Shown here: piece by piece, positions 50,964 to 60,047 of the stretch
How positions within the stretch are numbered: position 1 is the first letter of the stretch
Layout: each line of letters starts with the position of its first letter
DNA from: Treponema sp.
GTDB taxonomy: Bacteria; Spirochaetota; Spirochaetia; Treponematales; Breznakiellaceae
Length of the DNA: 64,000 nt
Direction: 5' to 3'
Assembly (NCBI GenBank): GCA_009781475.1
Contig: WQYB01000004.1
Coordinates: 1-64,000 of the forward strand
The notes under the pieces: model-generated
Seen by the model: the letters and a program-made list of their open reading frames with translations, nothing else
Told to the model about the DNA's origin: nothing
Database searches by the model: none
Position numbers and translations under genes: made by a program

Positions 50964-52682
50964 TTATACGTAAAGATAGCGTTTAATTTTCATTGTTGGG
51001 GTTTTTTCAAAAGGTTCGTACTTAATTTCTATCCTGCTAAGTTTTGAAAAAGCCGCCAGTTTTTTATTTACCCATGTGCGAAGGTCTTCCATTGCATGTT
51101 CAATAACGACGCAGGCGCTTTTGGCAGCTTCGCTCAGTCTTACTAAAGCGATAAGCTCGCCTTTTTGACCTGAATATACAAGAGATTCTTCTACAAGCTG
51201 GGAAGAACCTAAAAGCCTTTCAATTTCTTCTGGATATATATTTTCACCGGAAGGACCTAAAATTAATGCTTTAAGCCTTCCTCTTATATGAAGCTGTCCT
51301 TTTTTATCAAAATTGCCGAGGTCTCCTGTGCGAAGCCAGCCGTCTGTTGTAATTGTTTCAGCAGTTTTTTCGGTATCATTATAATAACCGAGCATTATAT
51401 TGGGTCCTGTTACCTGAATTTCACCTTCAGTTGATTCAGAGTTAGTTAGGCACTTTGCTATTCTAAGTTTTACGCCTTTTGGAGGAACAATACCGGATTT
51501 TAATGTAAAACACTTTGGCGCATTACCTGCTACCAAAGGAGCGGCTTCTGTAAGACCATAACCAATTGTGTATGGAAACTTAGCGTGGTAAAGAAATTTT
51601 TCTACATCTGGAGCCAAAGGAGCGCCGCCAATACCAAAAAATCTGATGCGCCCGCCTAAAGCCTTTTTTAATTTTTTCCCTGCAACCCTTATCGCCAAAG
51701 AACGTGTTAAAGGAAATTTGTATAATTTGTTTTTTAAAAGTTTTGGAGCAATACCATTGTTGTAAACTTTTTCTATTAGAAGGGGAACAGAAGTCATTAC
51801 AGTCGGGCGTATAAGCTCAAGAGCGGGAAGTAATACAGAAGGTGACGGAGGACGATCAAGGTATGCTATGCTGGCTCCGCAAATTACAGGCGCTATAAGA
51901 CCTAAGCCGCATTCATAAGAGTGAGCAAGAGGTAATACTGAAAGCAATTTGTCTTTCGGAGAAATTGTAATAAAGGAAAAAGATGATCTTGCACTGAAAA
52001 TAATATTCTTGCTGGAGAGCATAACTCCTTTGCTGTTTCCCTGTGTTCCGCTTGTGTAAATAATACTGGCAAGATCGTTTGGATTATCCTGCAAAGGCAG
52101 CGGAAGATTATTTATTGTGTCCAAAGGAAAAAGTTTTTTCTCGCCGTCAATCGAAACTGATATTTCTGTATTGGAATTTGCCATACTATCAATATAAATT
52201 AAAGGTATTTTTGAAAATACCGGAAGCAGCTTTTCATTTAAAAAATCGTCGGTTTGTACGGATTCATCTTCAACATTAGCAATTTTTTCCGCCATACTAC
52301 GGCTGATACATACAGCCCTAACGCCGGAATGTTCGATTAAATATTGAATTTGCTCATTGGAAAAACCGGTAAGTAAAGGGACAGAAACAGCGCCTGCGAT
52401 TGCAATTCCGAAATAGGCAAGCGGCCATTCCGGGCTATTTTCCGAAAAAAGCATGACTCTATCGCCTTTTTGCACCCCTAGCTTTGTTAAAACCGATGCA
52501 ATTTGAGCAGAACTGTAACCCATTTGTTTATATGTTACGGATCTGTCAATTTTACCGTCAATTATCATGGAAAAAGCAGTATTATCTTTATATTTCTCAG
52601 ATACTGAAAGGCACATTTGAGCGAGTGTAGCATTTGCTACAGGATCATCATCAAAGGCTTTTTTAATACTTTTTTTATTCAT
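50964..52682 (-). CDS. AMP-dependent synthetase/long-chain acyl-CoA ligase family protein
   Basis: IIYTSGTQGNSKGVMLS, YGLTEAAPLV, WLRTGDLGNFDKKG, GRLKALIL. Confidence 0.9.
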   Translation of the reverse strand: MNKKSIKKAFDDDPVANATLAQMCLSVSEKYKDNTAFSMIIDGKIDRSVTYKQMGYSSAQIASVLTKLGVQKGDRVMLFSENSPEWPLAYFGIAIAGAVSVPLLTGFSNEQIQYLIEHSGVRAVCISRSMAEKIANVEDESVQTDDFLNEKLLPVFSKIPLIYIDSMANSNTEISVSIDGEKKLFPLDTINNLPLPLQDNPNDLASIIYTSGTQGNSKGVMLSSKNIIFSARSSFSFITISPKDKLLSVLPLAHSYECGLGLIAPVICGASIAYLDRPPSPSVLLPALELIRPTVMTSVPLLIEKVYNNGIAPKLLKNKLYKFPLTRSLAIRVAGKKLKKALGGRIRFFGIGGAPLAPDVEKFLYHAKFPYTIGYGLTEAAPLVAGNAPKCFTLKSGIVPPKGVKLRIAKCLTNSESTEGEIQVTGPNIMLGYYNDTEKTAETITTDGWLRTGDLGNFDKKGQLHIRGRLKALILGPSGENIYPEEIERLLGSSQLVEESLVYSGQKGELIALVRLSEAAKSACVVIEHAMEDLRTWVNKKLAAFSKLSRIEIKYEPFEKTPTMKIKRYLYV

Positions 52683-52762
52683 ACTATTTTAGAGTAGTAC
52701 TAATATGTAAAAGTTGCAAGGAAAATCTTCATTATTTTATGTAAAAATGGTATGATAATACT

Positions 52763-53359
52763 ATGTTTAACAGTATTAGGGGTATTGTAAGCTCAAAAAA
52801 CATTGATTCTCTGTTTCTTCTTTGCGGTGACATTGAATGGGATATATCGATGCCTGCAAATGATATTCAGGAAATGTCATTAAACAGTGAGTGCAGGATT
52901 TTTACCTGGTTATATCACCGTGATGACCAAATGAAAATTTTTGGTTTTTCAAATGAAATACGGCGTAATACTTTTTTGGAATTGTTAAAGGTTGAAGGTA
53001 TTGGACCAAAAGGCGCTGTAAAAATAATGAGCGGAATAACCCAGACTGATTTGGAACATGCTCTTGAAAACGGCGATTTAAATCGACTTGAAGCAGTACC
53101 CGGTCTTGGTAAAAAAACCGCTCAAAAGATGCTTTTATCATTGAAAGGAAAATTGATTCAATCTGCGGAAAGTACAGTAGTTTCATCGCCTTATAATGAT
53201 CTTGTTGAAGCGCTTGTAGGTATGGGATATGACAAAAAATCCGCAACAGAAGCATTAGTAAAAGCCGCAGCATCTTTAGATGCCGATACAAATATGTCTA
53301 ATAGTGAAAAGGAAAAAGAATTATTCAAAGATGCAATTATATATTTAAGTGGCGCTTAA
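52763..53359 (+). CDS. ruvA: Holliday junction DNA helicase subunit RuvA
   Basis: MFNSIRGIVSSK, VEGIGPKGAVKIMSG, VPGLGKKTAQKMLLSLKGKL. Confidence 0.93.
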   Translation: MFNSIRGIVSSKNIDSLFLLCGDIEWDISMPANDIQEMSLNSECRIFTWLYHRDDQMKIFGFSNEIRRNTFLELLKVEGIGPKGAVKIMSGITQTDLEHALENGDLNRLEAVPGLGKKTAQKMLLSLKGKLIQSAESTVVSSPYNDLVEALVGMGYDKKSATEALVKAAASLDADTNMSNSEKEKELFKDAIIYLSGA

Positions 53360-53372
53360 TGAAAAAATTAAA

Positions 53373-53400
53373 ACTCCGTGTCTCCGTGCCTCCGTGTGAA
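53373..53400. repeat. Intergenic short repeat, CTCCGTGTCTCCGTGCCTCCGTGTGA family
   Basis: ACTCCGTGTCTCCGTGCCTCCGTGTGAA between ruvA and ruvB. Confidence 0.85.
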
Positions 53401-53417
53401 ATATTTGGAGATTATTT

Positions 53418-54443
53418 ATGAAAAATAAAAATGACAGCCTTGTGCGTCCTGAACAACAAAACGGAGAAGACGATAAAGACATCAGCCTGCGCCCGAAATA
53501 CATGTCCGAATTTATCGGACAAAAAGGGATGAAGGAAAACCTTTCCATTTTTATTTCTACCGCCAAGCAGCGAGGTGAAAGTCTTGATCATCTTTTTTTA
53601 ATTGGACCTCCGGGATTGGGAAAAACAACTTTGGCGCAGGTTGTTGCCAACGAACTTAATACTGGTTTTGTTCAAACTTCCGCACCTGCTCTTGATAAAC
53701 CAAAAGATTTAGTAGGGCTTTTAACAAATTTAAAAGAGCGTGATGTTTTTTTTATTGATGAAATACACAGATTAAAACCGGCAATTGAGGAATTGCTATA
53801 TATCGCTATGGAAGATTACGGAATCGATTGGGTTGTAGGGCAGGGACCTATGGCAAGAACCTTAAGGATTGCCATTAAACCATTCACACTTGTCGGCGCT
53901 ACTACAAAAGCGGGAGTTGTTTCGAGTCCTCTTATAAGCCGTTTTGGAATACCGTTTAGATTTTCATTTTATGAACAAAATGACATGGAAGCGATTGTAA
54001 AACGTTCAGCAGGTATTTTAAATGTAAAAATTAATAATGATGCAGCATCTCTTTTGGCAAAATCTTCAAGAGGAACACCGCGTGTTGTAAACAGATTATT
54101 GCGGCGTATGCGTGATTTTGCTCAGTACGCTAAAGAACCTTCGATAACACTGGCTGTAGTCAGTGACGGTTTATCACGTCTTGAAATCGATGAACTTGGA
54201 CTTGAAAAACAAGACAGGGAAATTTTAAACATCATAATAGAACGTTATAAGGGTGGACCTGTAGGCGCTGAAACTCTGGCTATTTCCATAGGTGAATCTA
54301 TTGAAACACTTGAAGATTATTATGAACCGTATTTAATACAAGCAGGTCTTTTACAGCGTACTCCACGCGGTAGAATGGTAACAAGTTTGGCGTATGGACA
54401 TTTGGGACTTAAACCTGTAAATACTGATACTTTATTTAATTGA
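53418..54443 (+). CDS. ruvB: Holliday junction DNA helicase subunit RuvB
   Basis: [53 protein letters not shown]. Confidence 0.96.
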   Translation: MKNKNDSLVRPEQQNGEDDKDISLRPKYMSEFIGQKGMKENLSIFISTAKQRGESLDHLFLIGPPGLGKTTLAQVVANELNTGFVQTSAPALDKPKDLVGLLTNLKERDVFFIDEIHRLKPAIEELLYIAMEDYGIDWVVGQGPMARTLRIAIKPFTLVGATTKAGVVSSPLISRFGIPFRFSFYEQNDMEAIVKRSAGILNVKINNDAASLLAKSSRGTPRVVNRLLRRMRDFAQYAKEPSITLAVVSDGLSRLEIDELGLEKQDREILNIIIERYKGGPVGAETLAISIGESIETLEDYYEPYLIQAGLLQRTPRGRMVTSLAYGHLGLKPVNTDTLFN

Positions 54444-54451
54444 AAACATAA

Positions 54452-54492
54452 AACGCGGATTAACGCGAATTAAACAGATTAACGCGGATTAA
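54452..54492. repeat. Intergenic short repeat, ACGCGGATTAACGCGAATTAA family
   Basis: AACGCGGATTAACGCGAATTAAACAGATTAACGCGGATTAA. Confidence 0.75.
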
Positions 54493-54509
54493 TAAATAAG
54501 GAGAAATAA

Positions 54510-55595
54510 ATCAAAACGAACGACTTTTATTTTAATCTTCCTGAAAACTTAATCGCGCAGTTTCCTTCCAAAGAAAGAGGGCAGAGCAGGCTTTTACTTT
54601 TAAATCGTATAACAGGCGAAAGAATTCACAGTAATACCGATCAATTACCTGATATTCTATGTGAAAAAAAGTTTTTAAGCCCGTCAGGTGAAAAACCATT
54701 ATTAGTTTTTAATGATACAAAGGTGCGAAAAGCCCGCCTTACCGGAAAATCAATTGAAACAGGAACAATGGTAGAATTTTTGTTACTTGAATATGACAAA
54801 ACTTGCAATGAATGGAAAACAATTGTACAACATGCAAAACGTCGGAAACCCGGCAGCCGTTATGAATTTTTTGATAAAAATAAAAATATTATTGCAGAAG
54901 CTGTAATAACAAAAGCGCAGGATGAATTTAGATACATACAAATAAAAAATAAAATCGATAATAAACCAATCGACGATGATTTTTTTGATAAATACGGTCA
55001 TGTTCCGCTGCCGCCTTATATAAAAAGAAAAGACGAAAGTATTGACAGTGAAAGGTATCAGACAATTTATGCAGACAAAACAGGATCTGCTGCAGCGCCA
55101 ACGGCTGGACTGCATTTTACACAAGAAATTTTAGACAAACTTGATTTATTCGGCATAGAAAGAGTTTTTATAACACTACATGTAGGTTTAGGAACTTTTT
55201 TACCTGTTCGTACTGAAAACATAATAGAGCATAAAATGCACAAAGAAACATTTTTTATAAATGAGATGACTGCTAAAAAAATAGAAAACGCAAAAGAGGC
55301 GGGACGTAAAATAATAGCAATTGGAACTACAAGTGTACGCACTTTGGAAAGCGCATGGGATAATAATATTAAAAAAATCGTACAAAAAGAAGGGGATACT
55401 TCGATTTTTATTTACCCCGGTTATAAGTTTAAGTTGGTAGATGTTATATTTACAAATTTTCACACGCCGGAATCTACACTTTTAATGCTTGTATCCGCCT
55501 TTGCAAATAAGGATATAATTCTGGAATGTTATACCGAAGCAGTAAAAGAGCAATATAGATTTTTTAGCTACGGTGATGCAATGCTGATTTATTAA
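54510..55595 (+). CDS. queA: S-adenosylmethionine:tRNA ribosyltransferase-isomerase; apparent ATC start codon
   Basis: ATC AAA ACG AAC GAC TTT TAT TTT AAT CTT CCT GAA = (M)KTNDFYFNLPENLIAQFPSKERGQSRLLLL; SD AAGGAG 6 nt upstream; TAPTAGLHFTQEIL, HVGLGTFLPV. Confidence 0.9.
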   Translation: MKTNDFYFNLPENLIAQFPSKERGQSRLLLLNRITGERIHSNTDQLPDILCEKKFLSPSGEKPLLVFNDTKVRKARLTGKSIETGTMVEFLLLEYDKTCNEWKTIVQHAKRRKPGSRYEFFDKNKNIIAEAVITKAQDEFRYIQIKNKIDNKPIDDDFFDKYGHVPLPPYIKRKDESIDSERYQTIYADKTGSAAAPTAGLHFTQEILDKLDLFGIERVFITLHVGLGTFLPVRTENIIEHKMHKETFFINEMTAKKIENAKEAGRKIIAIGTTSVRTLESAWDNNIKKIVQKEGDTSIFIYPGYKFKLVDVIFTNFHTPESTLLMLVSAFANKDIILECYTEAVKEQYRFFSYGDAMLIY

Positions 55596-56889
55596 CAGGA
55601 AACAATGTTTGCGCAGCTTCAAAAGGAATTCTGTCTGTTGTTTCCCATTTAAAATAATCATAACTTGTAGTAAAAGCGGCAATAAAGATACGAAAATACC
55701 CGATTGTATATATTGGATTAAAAAATAAAACAGCCAATTTTTCGGATAACGGAATCTTTATATTACGCCAATCAACGATAAGCGGCAAAAGAGTGAAGGC
55801 AAAAAGAGAGCCGTATATAAATAAAAATGAAATTACCGCAAGGCGCAAAGCCGGCACAAGACTTACAGCATTACCGAAAAGTGAAAAACAGATAGCGGCA
55901 ATACCGAATATCATCACCGCCGCAGAAACGCCGAGTAGCGCATAAGCGGGATATGTACTGTATAAAAAATCGTAGTTTTTGCGCAATTTTACTTTTCCTG
56001 AAAATGTTTTTTTAACGATTTTTTTATGGTAACGCCGCTGGCATTGAGTATAACCTTTGATCCAGCGCATCCTGCGTTTAAAAGCAGTTTTTGCATCGGT
56101 TGCTTCTTCTGTATAAACCCTTGCATAAGAATAATAAAATGTTGTCCAGCCTTTTAAAATAGCATCGGCTGTCATTTCATAGTCCTCAGTAAGACCGCGG
56201 TAAGGCCAGCCGTTATTTTCTTTTATTACATCTGTACGCACCATCATACCGGTTCCGATTATTGTGATAGTCATATCTAAAATATTACGGGCGCGGTTTC
56301 CAAGTTCGTCTACCTGTGTCCATGTAAGAGCAGTACAGTTTGAAATAATTGATCTAGAATCACAGCGGCGGCTTAGCCAATTTTTTACAAGTTTTTTACC
56401 GCAGATGATCTGTTTGCCGCTGCCAAGAGCATTATTCATTTCTTCCACCAGATCGGGTGATGCAAGATTGTCAGCATCTACTATCAAAAATGCTTCGTAC
56501 TTATCCGGAGTATCGGTTAGTATTTTTTTTAGAATACCGTCAAGAGCATCACCCTTACAGGTTTGACCGCTTATTATAGTCACATAGGTGCGTTCATAGG
56601 AAGCGGCGATTTTTATTGTGGGATCGGCATGGTCTGCAACAACGATATGGACATCGAAAAACTCGGGATTATAAGTTTGAGCGGCAAGAGAATCAAGACA
56701 ATGGCTAATAACAGCACTTTCATTTCTGGCAGGAACAATGACGGCGATTTTATTCATTTTTGGATTATTAAGTCTTTTTTGCTTTCTGAAGGCGGCAAAA
56801 TAATAGCTGATACGCGGTAAAAATAATGTAAGGGCTGCAATACAAAACCAAAGATAGATTTTCAAAGCCAATTCTGTTGCGTATTCCAT
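55564..56889 (-). CDS. Membrane glycosyltransferase, GT2 family
   Basis: IAVIVPARNESAVISHCLDSLAAQ, LIVDADNLASPDL, GLTEDYEMTADAILKGW, RRMRWIKGYTQCQ; C-terminal TM helices. Confidence 0.88.
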   Translation of the reverse strand: MEYATELALKIYLWFCIAALTLFLPRISYYFAAFRKQKRLNNPKMNKIAVIVPARNESAVISHCLDSLAAQTYNPEFFDVHIVVADHADPTIKIAASYERTYVTIISGQTCKGDALDGILKKILTDTPDKYEAFLIVDADNLASPDLVEEMNNALGSGKQIICGKKLVKNWLSRRCDSRSIISNCTALTWTQVDELGNRARNILDMTITIIGTGMMVRTDVIKENNGWPYRGLTEDYEMTADAILKGWTTFYYSYARVYTEEATDAKTAFKRRMRWIKGYTQCQRRYHKKIVKKTFSGKVKLRKNYDFLYSTYPAYALLGVSAAVMIFGIAAICFSLFGNAVSLVPALRLAVISFLFIYGSLFAFTLLPLIVDWRNIKIPLSEKLAVLFFNPIYTIGYFRIFIAAFTTSYDYFKWETTDRIPFEAAQTLFPVNKSALHHRS

Positions 56890-56961
56890 ATTATTTAATG
56901 AGTATACATGTAAGTTAATATAATGTTAAGAGTTTAATGTTTTTTTTTGATAAAAAAAAGC

Positions 56962-56992
56962 TCTTGCGCAAGAATTAAAAAAATGGTAATAT
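56962..56992 (+). promoter_or_regulatory. Palindrome TCTTGCGCAAGA overlapping a candidate -35 (TTGCGC-17-TAATAT)
   Basis: 12-bp perfect palindrome 56962-56973; TAATAT at 56987-56992; divergent intergenic region. Confidence 0.5.
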
Positions 56993-57018
56993 GATAAAAA
57001 AATGGAGGTTAATTAATT

Positions 57019-57441
57019 ATGACAGAAAAAATGATTGAACTTGGTTTTAAGGAACCGGAAAAGAAAAAAAGGCTTTTTAGCATTCGTCACTGGGCTCGTA
57101 ACAATTTAAAAGATGACAATATATACTCTGTAGAAGAAAACGTAGATAACATTAATTTATCGGAAGGAAGTTATTTACATATAATAGCAAGAAACGGAGG
57201 CTCTTTTATTTTGGAAGAAGGAGCCACTTTAGTAGCTCCTAATCTTGAAAAATGTAACTCTATAATATTAAAAGCGGGAGCAAAAGCATGGCTTCCTAAT
57301 CTTCAAAAAACTGAAGAAGGATGGTTTGCCGGCGGCGATATAAATAGAAATGGCATGGTTCTTGTTGAAAAAGGTGCGTTAATATATGCTCCCCGTGCAA
57401 TATTTAAGCAACAAGCAGGAGACGGAGAGTTCCTTACATAA
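57019..57441 (+). CDS. Small conserved hypothetical protein, possible beta-helix-like fold
   Basis: 140-aa ORF with SD GGAGG; repeating GGSFILEEGATLVAPNL / SIILKAGAKAWLPNL / GMVLVEKGALIYAPRA. Confidence 0.7.
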   Translation: MTEKMIELGFKEPEKKKRLFSIRHWARNNLKDDNIYSVEENVDNINLSEGSYLHIIARNGGSFILEEGATLVAPNLEKCNSIILKAGAKAWLPNLQKTEEGWFAGGDINRNGMVLVEKGALIYAPRAIFKQQAGDGEFLT

Positions 57442-57444
57442 GGT

Positions 57445-57477
57445 AATCTCTAAAAACTAAAATAGTTTTTAGAGATT
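57445..57477. terminator. Intergenic hairpin, probable bidirectional terminator
   Basis: 15-bp perfect stem AATCTCTAAAAACTA-AAA-TAGTTTTTAGAGATT between convergent genes; weak T-tract. Confidence 0.6.
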
Positions 57478-57504
57478 GATGTAATTATATCATTTTGAGA
57501 ATAT

Positions 57505-58605
57505 TTAATAGAAAGCATTTAATAAAACTTCCGCAACAGCTTTAGCGCCTGAAATATCATTACAGCTTTTTTCATTGTAAGAAAACTTTTTTAAAAGTTC
57601 ATAATCGTTTTTGAAAAGCCGGTCTAAAATACAGGATAACTCTTTGGGAGAGCCGCATTTTAAACCATATTCATTTTCAACTATATATTGATAATTTTTT
57701 TCTTCCTGTCCGGGTATGTGCCCTGTAATTATAACAGGAACGCACATTTTTACAGCTTCTAAAATCATATTGGGACCGGCTTTTGCGATTAAAATATCAG
57801 CGTTAGAAAGCCTTGAATCCATATCATGAACATAACCTAACACAGAAACATTTTTTTTGTTTAATAGTTTTTTGTCCAGGTATTCCTTTAGTTTTTTGTT
57901 GCTTCCTGTTACAACAGTTAAATTTACATCATATTTTAAAGCTGCAAGTATAAATTTCAATGTTACTTTATCGCGTTTTAAGCTGGGGCTTACCATTAAA
58001 ACATCAGGAACTGAAATATTTGTTTTCGGTTTTTTATTTATTTTGTTAAATTTTTCATTTATGGGAAAACCGGAATGAAATAATCTTTCTTTTTTAAAAC
58101 CCTTTTTTAAAAGCGCATTATACATTTTGATTGTAGGCACAAAGGTTATCTTGCATTTTTTATCATGCCAAAGGTGTGAATGTTTAACCAGGTCTATAAT
58201 GCAAGTGTAAAGCGGAGTATTTAATTTCATTCTTTTTAAACAATTAGTAATACTTCCGACAAAACATGGATGCACCGATAAGATTATATCCGGCTTATAA
58301 TCATTAATTAATATGCTGAAACGTTTAAATATAGCCTGATAAAGAATAAAATTTGAAAAACCTCTGAAAAACGATGTAAATTCAAAAAACAATTTCCAGA
58401 AAAATCTATATCGAGTTGTAAAAGAAATATAACCTTTTTCATCACCGTCGTAACCGGGAAAAAACTCCATAGAATCAAATGCTAAAACATCCGTATTGAG
58501 GTTTAACTCTGAAAGAGCATTTTTTATTGCATCTGAGCTGCTTTTGTGCCCTCCGCCTTTTCCGGATGTTAAGATTAGGATTTTATTTTTGGTATTCGTT
58601 TTCAT
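57505..58605 (-). CDS. MGDG-synthase/UgtP-like processive diacylglycerol glycosyltransferase (GT28-like)
   Basis: ILILTSGKGGGHKSSSDAIKNAL, DIILSVHPCF, ADILIAKAGPNMILEAVKMCVPVIITGHIPGQEEKN. Confidence 0.85.
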   Translation of the reverse strand: MKTNTKNKILILTSGKGGGHKSSSDAIKNALSELNLNTDVLAFDSMEFFPGYDGDEKGYISFTTRYRFFWKLFFEFTSFFRGFSNFILYQAIFKRFSILINDYKPDIILSVHPCFVGSITNCLKRMKLNTPLYTCIIDLVKHSHLWHDKKCKITFVPTIKMYNALLKKGFKKERLFHSGFPINEKFNKINKKPKTNISVPDVLMVSPSLKRDKVTLKFILAALKYDVNLTVVTGSNKKLKEYLDKKLLNKKNVSVLGYVHDMDSRLSNADILIAKAGPNMILEAVKMCVPVIITGHIPGQEEKNYQYIVENEYGLKCGSPKELSCILDRLFKNDYELLKKFSYNEKSCNDISGAKAVAEVLLNAFY

Positions 58606-58615
58606 TCCTTAAGTT

Positions 58616-59044
58616 TTAGAAAAAATTATGAAGAGCGGTACTGAGTACTGCAATTAATATACCAATGTAAAAAATCCAGAATACTGTCATGAATATGGAT
58701 AATGCCAAGCCGATGCTGCCCGTAATTACACCTGCTAATGCAATATGAAATTTATCATGACTTTCATTTAAAACAGTTCGTGCCTTTTTACCTGTTGATA
58801 TAGCAATAGCGCCTAAAATAATGCCTACAATGAGCCAGCTTGTAACAAGACTTATTATACCCATAACAAGGGAGGCTACAGCTCTGGATTCAGAATCTGC
58901 GATTTCAGGTGATGGTTTAAAAACCAGATTATTGTCATTAGACTCTTGAACTATTGAATTTTGCTGCGGTTCAGCTTTATTACCGCAAGAGGAGCAAAAA
59001 GCAGCGTCATTTTGAAATTCTTTGCCGCATTTAGAACAATACAT
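58616..59044 (-). CDS. Zinc-ribbon membrane protein with DUF4190-like TM region
   Basis: MYCSKCGKEFQNDAAFCSSCGNKAE then two TM helices. Confidence 0.82.
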   Translation of the reverse strand: MYCSKCGKEFQNDAAFCSSCGNKAEPQQNSIVQESNDNNLVFKPSPEIADSESRAVASLVMGIISLVTSWLIVGIILGAIAISTGKKARTVLNESHDKFHIALAGVITGSIGLALSIFMTVFWIFYIGILIAVLSTALHNFF

Positions 59045-59045
59045 A

Positions 59046-60047
59046 TTAATTAACCTCCGTAATTTTTACATTATTATATTTTTGCAAGAAATTTGCAATA
59101 GCTTTATCGTAGTCAGCTTCTTGTGAAGATCTGACATGGGAATGTCTGCCTTCCGGGAAAAACTTAAGTTCTTTGTATTTTGAAACACATGAATTAAAAA
59201 GTTCCTCACTTTTAGATTTAATACAAAAAATATCTTTTGCACTCCAAATGAATAAAAACGGGATTTCAATATCTTTCATATATTTTTTTGGAGTTTCTTC
59301 AAAAAGCCTGACTCTGGCAAGAATAAATGCAAGGAAAAAAACCAAATAAAGCATAGGAAAAGGGCGTTTTTTACGCAATTTAAAATTTTCTTTGAATATT
59401 TCGTAAAAACTTAAAAATATTCCGTCAGTAACTATTCTTTTTACTAAATCGCTGCCTTCATTTTTCAGTTTGATATAAGCAAAGACTGCCGCAGCTCCTC
59501 CGATGCAAATTCCGTGAAGCGTAAAATCGGTTATGGAATATTTTTTGTTAATAAGTTTTATCCATGAAACTAAATCGCCGCTTTCCTTTATACCCGAAGT
59601 TATATATTTTCCGTCACTAAGACCATGCGCCCTGACATCGATTACCAAAATATTGTAACCGTTTTTTTTATAAACATCTGCAAAATAATAAGAGTACAAA
59701 AGCGATTCAGTTCTTCCTTGCAGGATTACAGCGCATTTGTCAAAACCGAAATTTATATATTCGCCGTATAAATTAAGTCCGTCATTTATTATATGCAGCT
59801 CTTCTGTTTTATCCTTGAATTGCAATGCCCAATTAATTCCTTCAGAAAACATATACATTTGCTGTTCATCTTTTGTATTGGTACATTCTCTTGTTCTTTT
59901 CTTCTTTGGGTTGCGGTACATTGTGTTGCAAAAAATTATAATAGGAATTAAAAAGAACATAATAATACCGCTTACAGCCCCAAAAGAGGCTGCGGCAATA
60001 GCGGTAATTACCCAGGGGTTTTCCAATGCGAGAATTGATGAAATCAT
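59046..60047 (-). CDS. Membrane-anchored alpha/beta hydrolase
   Basis: N-terminal TM; DVRAHGLSDGKYITSG, LHGICIGGAAAV nucleophile-elbow region (GICIGG, Cys not Ser), C-terminal GRHSH. Confidence 0.75.
   Translation of the reverse strand: MISSILALENPWVITAIAAASFGAVSGIIMFFLIPIIIFCNTMYRNPKKKRTRECTNTKDEQQMYMFSEGINWALQFKDKTEELHIINDGLNLYGEYINFGFDKCAVILQGRTESLLYSYYFADVYKKNGYNILVIDVRAHGLSDGKYITSGIKESGDLVSWIKLINKKYSITDFTLHGICIGGAAAVFAYIKLKNEGSDLVKRIVTDGIFLSFYEIFKENFKLRKKRPFPMLYLVFFLAFILARVRLFEETPKKYMKDIEIPFLFIWSAKDIFCIKSKSEELFNSCVSKYKELKFFPEGRHSHVRSSQEADYDKAIANFLQKYNNVKITEVN

Noticed and set aside
54723-55595. Track start of queA at GTG 54723
   Set aside because: Would remove the conserved QueA N-terminal region, which is intact upstream in the same frame
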